Shown here piece by piece: positions 57,423 through 64,000 of a DNA stretch of 64,000 nt. The stretch covers positions 21,825 to 85,824 of the forward strand of contig NZ_BBCB01000005.1 in assembly GCF_001311825.1 (NCBI RefSeq). Reading direction: 5' to 3'. The translations under genes and the position numbers were made by a program. How positions within the stretch are numbered: position 1 is the stretch's first letter; every line of letters begins with the position of its first letter. The notes beneath the pieces were generated by a model. That model made no database searches. It was not told where the DNA came from and worked only from the letters and a program-made list of their open reading frames with translations. The stretch is from Salidesulfovibrio brasiliensis JCM 12178. GTDB lineage: Bacteria > Desulfobacterota > Desulfovibrionia > Desulfovibrionales > Desulfovibrionaceae.

Positions 57423-58003
57423 ATGAAAACGAGAGTTGGACGCCCCAGAAGCGAGAAGTCCCGGGAGGCTGTATTGGCGGCAACCCATGCCCTGCTCGGC
57501 GAGGGGGGGAGGTTGACCTTTGAAGCAATCGCAAAGCGGGCCGGAGTGGGCAAACCCACCATCTACGCTGGTGGCCTTCGCTGGCGGATATTGTTCTGGA
57601 AGCGCTTCTCTCTCAGGCAGATGCCGAGATAAAGGTTTCACGCTCCTCAAGCCTGCGGGATACTTTGCAGGATTTCCTCAGGCAATCAATGCAGGCCATA
57701 ACGGCCGGTGCGGGCACCCACCTTCGGTTTCTGATGGCTCAGGCACAGCAAGACGAGGCGTTTCGCGTTCGATTCAGGGAGAAGTTCACGGCTGAACGGC
57801 GCAAGGTCTTGCGTTCGATCTTTCAGGATGCTGTGGAGCGCGGGCAGTTGGACAAGCGGCAGAATCTGGACATTCTGGCAGACATGGTCTTCGGGGCAAT
57901 GTGGTACCGTCTCATGCTGGGTCACTTGCCCATGGACGAACTCTTTGCCGGCGAGTTGGCTGAGACTGTTGCCAAACTCGTTCAGTCTCACGCTGCGGAT
58001 TGA
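57423..58003 (+). CDS. TetR/AcrR-family regulator (one apparent frameshift)
   Basis: N-terminal helix-turn-helix (RVGRPRSEKSREAVLAATHALL and TFEAIAKRAGVGKPTIY) then a frame break at 57566. Adding one C to TCTACGCTGG gives TIYRWWPSLADIVLEALLSQAD and joins the ligand-binding domain (FLRQSMQAITAG to the stop), about 194 residues. Probably represses the divergent EFR1 gene through the palindrome between them. Confidence 0.85.
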
Positions 58004-58435
58004 GATAAAGAGGACACTTGATTCTTCCGTCTGGACCTCTGAGCGGGTAACGCGGTTTCGAAGTGGACGAGCATAAGAGACACACGGTCCACACATCGAT
58101 CTTTTGAGAGCGCCCTTATTTCGTTTGGGGCACAACCGCTCCCCGCTCCGACCGCACATCCACCAGCCTCGCCACAGGGAGGCCCACCACCTTGAATAGA
58201 ATGGCAAAATGGTAAACCTTGTCATTACTAAAGATTAATATCGTAAGGCATAGTTGAGTGGAGACTTGTGTGAGAATCCCAAACGGAGTAAAGTATGACA
58301 AGAAGCTGTAAGTATCGGATATAGTTATAGTGTGTATTGGTTGCCATAATGGCAAAATCTTTGAGGTTTGAACTGGTACTCGTGCAAGTCTTCTAAAAGA
58401 ATTGCACCTTACATTACAGAATCCTGCAAGTTTTC
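58004..58435. other. 432-base AT-richer region without a recognised gene
   Basis: Base composition shifts here from GC-rich to AT-rich. Several short frames exist, none with a family motif I recognise. No terminal inverted repeats or transposase motif seen. It marks the left edge of the AT-rich island. Confidence 0.5.
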
Positions 58436-59064
58436 ATGAATTCAAATAAAAAAGCTTTCCTAAAAAGTATCAGGTACTATGAAAATGACTGGTTGACCAT
58501 TTTAGCAACGTTGGCGGCCTTTCTCTTTCTTTATACAAGATTCTTCAATGATGAGGGGTGGCACGTAAATAATCCCGTTGAATCCACGACGCTGAGCATT
58601 GTCGTTGTGATTGTTCTGCATTGGATCATGCCGCTTTTCTTTATTTTATCTGGTATGAGCCGTGGATATGCATTCAAGTCGAGAACTACTTTGCAATATT
58701 TCTCTGACATAGTTGAACGGCTTATGATTTCGTTTTTATTAATTTTTTTTGCGTCAGGCATTCCTGTTCAAGGCTGGATCGAGCGTGTAACGCACAGTGC
58801 CTTTTCGGGTTCTTTCATTGAGTTCTCCCCCCCCCACGATTTCGATGGGTTTTATGTTTTTGGCGGCAACTTCGCATGGATGCGGCTTCACCTTTGGTAC
58901 CTGCTCATCTATTTTTGTTTTCCGTAGCCACTCTTCCGCTGTTTCGATTTTTCAACCTCAAAGTCCTGCAGAAGTTTTTCTTGTCAATTGATTCATCCTG
59001 TAGTCCATATTTGCTGGATTTGGGTATCAGTGGCAGGCGGGCCAGCTGGGGTAGGAGGTCCTAG
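58436..59064 (+). pseudogene. acyltransferase-3-like membrane protein, truncated and frameshifted
   Basis: The N-terminal third of an acyltransferase family 3 protein: YYENDWLTILATLAAFLFLYTRF, VLHWIMPLFFILSGMSRGYAFKSR (the typical PLFFxxSG) and HLWYLLIYFCF. The frame is lost at 58918-58921; one more T gives YFCFSVATLPLFRFFNLKVL, but even then it ends at 59064 after about 210 residues, where 350 or more are expected. So it is a remnant. Strongly AT-rich. Confidence 0.7.
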
Positions 59065-59160
59065 TGTCCCATAAAGGATTAGCCCCCAGAAACATCGCCT
59101 CCATGGACACTGTAAGTAAAGAAAAACGCTTTTTTAGCTACACGCTATGCAAGGGTTAAA

Positions 59161-59817
59161 ATGATTAAAGATATAATAATAATTGGCACAGGTGGAAATT
59201 GTATCGATATCGTCGATGCGATTATCGACATCAATAAATCATGTGCCAAGTACAATATCCTTGGCTTTTTAGACGACAATCCAAATGTACAGGATAATGT
59301 AATCTTTGGGATTCCTGTCCTTGGCACTCTTAAGGACGCCTGTAATTTCCCTGATTCTTTATTCGTGAATGGAATTGGAAGTGAATTTAACTATTATAAG
59401 AAAAGTGTTATTATCGCCAAGACTGGGATTGGTATAGAAAGATTCGAGACGATCATCCATCCCTCTGCATCAATATCTAATTTTTCACATATCGGTTCCG
59501 GAACTGTTATTCTTCAAAATGTTACCATTGCTTCTAATGTTTCTGTTGGTAACCATGTTATCATTTTGCCAAATACTGTTTTAAGCCATGACGATAAAGT
59601 CGGCGACTACTGCTGCATTGCTGGAGGGGCTTGCGTTAGTGGCGGATGCAGCATAGGAGACTCTGTTTATATAGGCACGAATGCGGCAGTTAGAGGTAAT
59701 CTGACCATTGGCTCTGAAAGTCTAGTTGGAATGGGGGCTGTGGTTACCAAGGATGTTCCACCCAGGGTTGTCGTTGCGGGATGCCCGGCAAAAAAAATCC
59801 GAATGGTATACTTTTAA
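59161..59817 (+). CDS. NeuD/PglD-type sugar O/N-acetyltransferase
   Basis: 218 residues: an N-terminal Rossmann-like PglD domain (MIKDIIIIGTGGNCIDIVDAII, ILGFLDDNPNVQ) and a C-terminal left-handed beta-helix of hexapeptide repeats (IIHPSASISNFSHIGSGTVI, VILPNTVLSHDDKVGDYCCI) with the catalytic-type histidine in LSHD. Works in surface-polysaccharide or glycan acetylation. AT-rich, unlike its neighbours, so probably acquired. No partner sugar genes are intact nearby. Confidence 0.88.
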   Translation: MIKDIIIIGTGGNCIDIVDAIIDINKSCAKYNILGFLDDNPNVQDNVIFGIPVLGTLKDACNFPDSLFVNGIGSEFNYYKKSVIIAKTGIGIERFETIIHPSASISNFSHIGSGTVILQNVTIASNVSVGNHVIILPNTVLSHDDKVGDYCCIAGGACVSGGCSIGDSVYIGTNAAVRGNLTIGSESLVGMGAVVTKDVPPRVVVAGCPAKKIRMVYF

Positions 59818-59902
59818 AGCCATCCTCTTTTCAGAGAATTGAAGCAATAGCCCTGTCCAACAAGTGGGATTCAAGTGGGAATCTGATGGGGAGGTTGCCA
59901 GG

Positions 59903-59927
59903 AAAACCCGGCGATGCGGGGGCTTTT
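59903..59927 (-). terminator. possible terminator after maf
   Basis: AAAACCCG (59903-59910) against CGGG (59917-59920) and TTTT (59924-59927) with bulges. Directly follows the maf stop on the minus strand. Imperfect stem. Confidence 0.35.
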
Positions 59928-60547
59928 CAAGCTTGTGTTGGAACGATAACTCCCCAACTTCCTAACACTTCTAATACTTTAGCCACAGGCAAACCCACCA
60001 CATTCGTATACGACCCCGTTATTTCGCGAACCAGAAACGTTCCGATACCCTGAATCGCGTAGGCTCCGGCCTTGTCCGTGGGCTCTCCGGTGGCGATGTA
60101 GGCCAGTAGTTCGTCGCGGCTTGAATTGCGCATGACTACGTCGGTGCAGGCGGCAAAGGTCTCGGCCTTTCCGTCCGGCATGATGACGCTTACCCCGGAA
60201 ACAACTTGATGCGTCTTGCCGGAAAGGGCGGTCAGCATCCGCAGGGCGTCCTCATTGTCCTTGGGTTTGCCCATGATCTCGTCATCCAGCGCTACCACTG
60301 TGTCAGAGCCTATCACCACCTCGTCGGGGCGGCGTGAAGCCACCTCTGCGGCCTTCATGTGCGCCATTCGCTTGGCGTAATCCACGGGCGTTTCGCCTTT
60401 CTCCGGGGCCGGTTCCTCGGCCTTGCTGACAACGACCTCGAAGCTGATGCCGAGGTTTTCAAGAAGCTCGCGCCTGCGCGGGGAGCCTGAGCCGAGGACG
60501 ATGGGGGCAAGGGCCTTGAACGGCCCGCTCTTTGTTTCGTTCTGCAT
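59927..60547 (-). CDS. maf: Maf nucleotide pyrophosphatase
   Basis: 206 residues. IVLGSGSPRRRELLENLGI (GSxSPRR near residue 18), the catalytic aspartate in IGSDTVVALDDEIMGKPKD and the C-terminal AYAIQGIGTFLVREITGSYTNVVGLP identify Maf, a nucleotide pyrophosphatase hydrolysing dTTP/UTP and modified nucleotides. I start at ATG 60547 (MQNETKSGPFKALAP). The frame is open far upstream but that is antisense to the MotB/MotA genes. Confidence 0.95.
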   Translation of the reverse strand: MQNETKSGPFKALAPIVLGSGSPRRRELLENLGISFEVVVSKAEEPAPEKGETPVDYAKRMAHMKAAEVASRRPDEVVIGSDTVVALDDEIMGKPKDNEDALRMLTALSGKTHQVVSGVSVIMPDGKAETFAACTDVVMRNSSRDELLAYIATGEPTDKAGAYAIQGIGTFLVREITGSYTNVVGLPVAKVLEVLGSWGVIVPTQA

Positions 60548-60719
60548 GGCGGAGTCATAGCGCATCCCGTCCGCGAGGCAAAGCCCGGACTGCTGTCGGG
60601 AAACCGTCAGTCCCTTGGCGAAGGCTATGTTGTGATTTAAGAAAATCAGTCTAAACAGTTGGTTGCTGATGTGGCAGATTTTTTGCTTCATGTAAGGCGA
60701 AAACCGATCCGGAGGAACG

Positions 60720-61422
60720 ATGAAGGAATACTTCGCCGACATGCACGCCGATCCGCTGGCGGTTGCCGTAACCGAAGAGCAGGGCGGCGACTGGTCCACA
60801 TCGTGGGCAGACCTGATGATGGTCATGTTCGTGCTGTTCACCGTGCTGTTCGTGTACGCCAGCAGCAAGACAGACCTGAAGGTGCTGTTCAGCCCGGAAA
60901 CTGCCGGGCGGGCCATGGAGACGAGCTCCATCGATCCGCTTCTCGGTCTTATCGGCAACATATCGGGACTGGCCGAGTCCGGCAACGCGGTCAAGGGGCC
61001 GGTCGCTATGCCGGAGAGATGGTCTACAAGGCCCGCGACAACGCCGTGACGGTCATGCGCGAGGGCGACGCCCTGCGGATCACCATGCGCGGAGACGTAT
61101 TTTTCCTGCCCGGCGGTGAAACCCTGCAGCCCGGTGCGGACGACTATCTTGATGAGATCGGCGACATTATTCGCCGCACGCCCGGCAACGCCATGGTCGT
61201 GGGGTACGCCGATCCTTCGGAAGCGGGCGGGGCCGACAGCTTCGGCCTTTCGGCCCGGCGCGCCGAGGCGATCGCTGCGCGGCTGATGAAGCGGTACGGC
61301 ATGGAGCCGTGGCGCATCGCCGTTACCCGGACGCGGAGCCTTTGCGCCCGACGTCCCCGGCAACATGGAGTCAAGCGCGGAACTCAACCGCCGCGTTGAA
61401 GTCATCGTGATGACGAGATAAG
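60720..61422 (+). CDS. motB: MotB/OmpA-domain membrane protein (two apparent frameshifts)
   Basis: N-terminal part with SWADLMMVMFVLFTVLFVYASSK (proton-channel helix with the functional Asp) and a C-terminal OmpA/MotB peptidoglycan-binding domain (VVGYADPSEAGG, SARRAEAIAARLM, LNRRVEVIVMTR). Two breaks: a G is missing at 60995-60998 (repair gives AVKGAGRYAGEMVY) and a C is extra at 61326-61328 (repair gives VTGRGAFAPDVPGN). Repaired length about 234 residues. The motA-like gene follows, the reverse of the usual motA-motB order. Confidence 0.8.
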
Positions 61423-61435
61423 GGAGGTTCTGAAC

Positions 61436-62329
61436 ATGAACATCAAAAGCACCATCGGAACCGGAATATGCCTCCTGATTTTCATCGGGAGCTTCCTCAT
61501 GTCGGGCAGCGCGTCCGTCTACTGGAATCTGGCCGCGTTTCTCGTGGTCCTGTCCGGTGTGGGTACGGCCATGATGCTCGGCAATCCGCTTGAGCGAATC
61601 GTGGATGCCTTCCGGGCAGCAAGGAGGTCTTTCGGCACCGACTTCGCGTCCCACGGCGACATCGTTCGCACCCTGCTGGACCTCTCGGTGAAGAGCAAGG
61701 TGGACGGCGTACTCTCGCTGGAAAAGAAGGAACGCGAAGCCACAAGCTCGTTTCTCAAGAGCGGCCTGATTCTTCTGGTGGACAACTACTCGGAAGAGGA
61801 AATTCGTGACTGCCTTGGCGCGGAGATGCACTTCTTCAACATGCGACAGGGCCGCAGCGAGCGGGTATTCCGCACCATGGCACGCATGGCTCCGGCCTTT
61901 GGGGTCGCGGGTAGTGTCATCGGTCTTGTGGGCATGCTCATGGGCCTCAACGACACCGCCGCGATTCTGACGCACATCCCGGTCGCGCTCATCTCCACGC
62001 TGTATGGCCTCGTTATCGGCAACCTCGTTTTCGCGCCGGTGGCCGAGCGGATCAACGACACCACCCGGACCGAGCTGCTGAACCAGAAGCTCATCATGGA
62101 AGGGGTCATCGCCATCAGCAAGGAGCAGAATCCGTACAAGCTGGAGCGCAAGTTGGCTTCGTTCCTGCCGCCTGAAGAGCGCAACGGCAATGTCGAGATG
62201 CTGCGTGGGATCACCCGCAAGTACATCGAGCGGCGCAAGAAGGCCGCAGAGCCAAAGGATGTGCCAGAAGGCGCTACGGAGACCGCAAGGCCCCAGACCA
62301 AGACAGAACCTGTCGCGGAAGCTGTCTAA
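61436..62329 (+). CDS. motA: MotA/PomA-like stator protein
   Basis: 297 residues with two N-terminal and two later helices. AMMLGNPLERIVDAFRAARR is the cytoplasmic-face stretch; APAFGVAGSVIGLVGMLMGLND contains the Pro-rich motif that meets the MotB helix. Followed by a charged C-terminal tail (KKAAEPKDVPEGATETARPQTK). GGGAGGTTCTGAAC precedes the ATG. Flagellar stator or another proton/sodium stator; no flagellar genes nearby. Confidence 0.85.
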   Translation: MNIKSTIGTGICLLIFIGSFLMSGSASVYWNLAAFLVVLSGVGTAMMLGNPLERIVDAFRAARRSFGTDFASHGDIVRTLLDLSVKSKVDGVLSLEKKEREATSSFLKSGLILLVDNYSEEEIRDCLGAEMHFFNMRQGRSERVFRTMARMAPAFGVAGSVIGLVGMLMGLNDTAAILTHIPVALISTLYGLVIGNLVFAPVAERINDTTRTELLNQKLIMEGVIAISKEQNPYKLERKLASFLPPEERNGNVEMLRGITRKYIERRKKAAEPKDVPEGATETARPQTKTEPVAEAV

Positions 62330-62419
62330 GCACGGATTGAAGCACGAAGACCATAGTACACGGGCGGAGAACCCTCCGTCCGTGTTCACGTTCCAACGAA
62401 TACGAATGCGGAGAATCTG

Positions 62420-63421
62420 ATGTCTCAAGCAGAGTCCGAAGCACTTATATCCGTCGTCCTGCCGACCAGAGACCGGCCGGACGACCTGCAAAACGCTTTG
62501 AAAAGCCTTGGCGCGCAAACGTATGACCGGTTTGAGGTCGTTGTGGTTAATGATGGCCGAACCGATGTCGCCGACATAATCTCCGACTCAGTGCTTTCTG
62601 AGCGGGGCGTTCCGATCCGTCACGTCTGGAACGAGTGCGACACTGGGCCGTCCGCTGCCCGGAACAGAGGGCTGGAGGTGGCGCAGGGGGATGTCATCGC
62701 TTATCTGGATGACGATGATTTTTTCAAGCCGAATCACCTTGCAGTGCACGCCCGTCAGTACGCCGAAGGGGTGGCCGACGTGGTGTATACGGATGCCAGC
62801 CGGTGCCGTATCGACATGGTGTGCGACGAATCGGTGTCCGTCTCGAACGAAGTGGTTTTCTCTCGGGACTTCGATCCGGACGCGCTGCTTGTCAGTAATT
62901 ATATCCCCATGATCTGCTTGAGCCATCGTCGTGAATGTATTGAGTATTCCGGTATGTTCGAGGAGTCCCTTTCATCGCTGGTGGACTGGGATTTCTTTAT
63001 CCGACTGGCACATCATTACGACTTTCTGCATCTTCCCGAAGTCACTGGCGTGTATGTGGAAAACGCAAGCGCAGACAGTGTTCAGAAGGAGAACAGGGGC
63101 TGTTTTTTGCAGAACCTTGATACGGTTTACAGCCGTTCGGACTGGCTCATGAAGGATGATCCGGATCGCAAGGAGCGTATATGGGAAATGCGGCTTCGAT
63201 ATGTTGCTGGAATCATATATGAAACAGGGCTGTATTTTGAGTCCGCTGGGGAGACGCAGAAGGCGTATGATGTTTTCCGGCAGGCTATTGAGACCGATGC
63301 GAAGCCGGAGTATCTCATTGCGCTTTCGCGAGTGCAGAAACTCTTGGGGCAGTATGACGAGGCGTTTGTGTCCATGCATCTCGCGCAGCAGAGCCGGGAG
63401 CTATCGGAAATGCGAGTGTGA
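62420..63421 (+). CDS. glycosyltransferase family 2
   Basis: 333 residues. GT-A fold: ISVVLPTRDRPDDLQNALKSL, VVVNDGR and the DxD-like IAYLDDDDFF (near residue 97). C-terminal half has TPR-like helices (GETQKAYDVFRQAIETDAKPEY, RVQKLLGQYDEAFVSM), suggesting a large acceptor. GAATCTG before the ATG is a weak ribosome site. Surface or flagellar glycosylation is plausible. Confidence 0.9.
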   Translation: MSQAESEALISVVLPTRDRPDDLQNALKSLGAQTYDRFEVVVVNDGRTDVADIISDSVLSERGVPIRHVWNECDTGPSAARNRGLEVAQGDVIAYLDDDDFFKPNHLAVHARQYAEGVADVVYTDASRCRIDMVCDESVSVSNEVVFSRDFDPDALLVSNYIPMICLSHRRECIEYSGMFEESLSSLVDWDFFIRLAHHYDFLHLPEVTGVYVENASADSVQKENRGCFLQNLDTVYSRSDWLMKDDPDRKERIWEMRLRYVAGIIYETGLYFESAGETQKAYDVFRQAIETDAKPEYLIALSRVQKLLGQYDEAFVSMHLAQQSRELSEMRV

Positions 63422-63440
63422 TGGCGTTTGCTTATAAGGA

Positions 63441-63476
63441 AAAAAAGGGAGCGGCCGGTTGGCCGCTCCCTTTGCT
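63441..63476. terminator. bidirectional terminator
   Basis: Ten-pair stem GGGAGCGGCC (63447-63456) with GGCCGCTCCC (63461-63470), loop GGTT, A-run upstream and T-run downstream. Serves both the glycosyltransferase and the convergent AOR gene. Confidence 0.9.
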
Positions 63477-63497
63477 TTTGTGCTGTGGCGAGGGTGA

Positions 63498-64000
63498 CTA
63501 GTCGACCTTGGCGCCCTGCATTTCTTCGGCGCTGAAGTCCCATGCCACGTTGTGCGGGGGCAGGGCTTCGGTGGTGAAGAAGCGCGGCAGCTGGTCGTCC
63601 TTTTCGGTGAACCCGGCGCGCTTGTTGAATTCCAGCTCGTCCTTGAGGCAGTTCACGCCCATGGCGAGGAATTCGTCGGCAGTGAACTTGAGGCCGGTGT
63701 GTGCGGCAACGGTGTCGCACATGGCCTGCACGCCGTTTGCGTCGTCAAGCACGGCAAAGGCCACGAACAGGCACAGGCCGAGGGAGTCGATGGCAGCGGT
63801 GGCGATCTGCAGGTTCTTGGAGACCTCCACGTTGCCTTCCTTCTTGTGGCCGTCGATTTCGCCGCCGACCTTGAGGACGTTCTGGCAGACCGCGTAACCA
63901 GCGGTGTGGTCGCCGCCCATGGGGGTGGTGGCGTAGGTCACGCCGACACCCTTGACCGCGCGGGGGTCGTAGGCGGGCAGGGACTGGCCCTTGACGGTGG
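63498..64000 (-). CDS. aldehyde:ferredoxin oxidoreductase, C-terminal part
   Basis: C-terminal end of a tungsten- or molybdopterin-dependent AOR; the gene continues past the window edge. Seen here: GVTYATTPMGGDHTAGYAV (the family's conserved YATxPMG), DSLGLCLFVAF (family CxGLGLC-type loop; the Fe-S cysteine lies in this segment) and ELEFNKRAGFTEKDDQLP with FFTTEALPP near the end. It oxidises aldehydes to acids with ferredoxin as acceptor. The stop lies 21 bases after the shared terminator. Confidence 0.9.
   Translation of the reverse strand, partial: TVKGQSLPAYDPRAVKGVGVTYATTPMGGDHTAGYAVCQNVLKVGGEIDGHKKEGNVEVSKNLQIATAAIDSLGLCLFVAFAVLDDANGVQAMCDTVAAHTGLKFTADEFLAMGVNCLKDELEFNKRAGFTEKDDQLPRFFTTEALPPHNVAWDFSAEEMQGAKVD

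Noticed and set aside
58436..59064. Island acyltransferase as an intact gene with one sequencing indel
   Set aside because: Even when repaired the frame stops at about 210 residues, well short of the family, so it is a remnant.
60548..62518. N-terminal extension of maf of some 650 residues
   Set aside because: It is antisense to the MotB/MotA genes; maf homology starts at MQNETKSGP with a normal length.

Overview
The window looks like chromosome from a Desulfovibrio-type sulfate reducer (Desulfovibrionaceae, possibly Pseudodesulfovibrio-like). The evidence is a true DsrC with both C-terminal cysteines, an Rnf complex headed by a decaheme cytochrome c, an aldehyde:ferredoxin oxidoreductase, paired MinD/ferredoxin ATPases and a full Gram-negative envelope gene set. 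Base composition is GC-rich except for an AT-rich patch at about 58.1-59.85 kb. I could run no database search; names rest on motifs and family knowledge.

Layout. 0.1-10 kb: lysS, then lipoprotein export (lolC/E, lolD), outer-membrane assembly (bamA, skp) and lipid A synthesis (lpxD, fabZ, lpxA, lpxI), closed by a palindromic terminator. 10.1-12.8 kb (minus): FmdB zinc ribbon, CGGC protein, two MinD-type ATPases with ferredoxin inserts and a Gly/Gln/Arg-rich small protein, behind a good sigma-54 promoter and divergent from a DUF89 gene. 13.8-25.8 kb: AsmA-like and YihY proteins, YdcF, tgt, nth, cutA, three small-molecule kinase-like genes, miaB and a bifunctional-nuclease-family gene. 25.8-30.5 kb: PHP gene and tolQ-tolR-tolA-tolB-pal. 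30.76 kb: tRNA-Val(CAC). 30.9-39.1 kb (minus): a remodelled Rnf operon. 39.4-50.9 kb: alkaline phosphatase behind a possible Pho box, YibE/F, PilZ, a TrxR-like flavoprotein, signalling genes, a methyltransferase and YcaO. 51.1 kb: dsrC with a structured leader. 51.5-64 kb: pgpA, small accessory genes, a broken TetR/EFR1 module, the AT-rich island, maf, a MotB/MotA-like pair, a glycosyltransferase and the C-terminal end of an aldehyde:ferredoxin oxidoreductase.

The most interesting locus is the Rnf operon. RnfB is fused to a GltD/NfnB-like NAD(P)H flavoprotein. RnfC has lost the glycine-rich FMN/NADH loop. The usual RnfD flavin threonine is not evident. Two DUF2059 proteins and a cupin sit among the core subunits. 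Together these suggest that pyridine-nucleotide chemistry moved from RnfC to RnfB, with a decaheme cytochrome on the periplasmic side.

Caution on sequence quality: at least 15 genes are broken by single-base indels, mostly in short homopolymers, including essential bamA. This looks like uncorrected sequencing error rather than biology. For those genes I give the span of the reconstructed gene and the position of the break.
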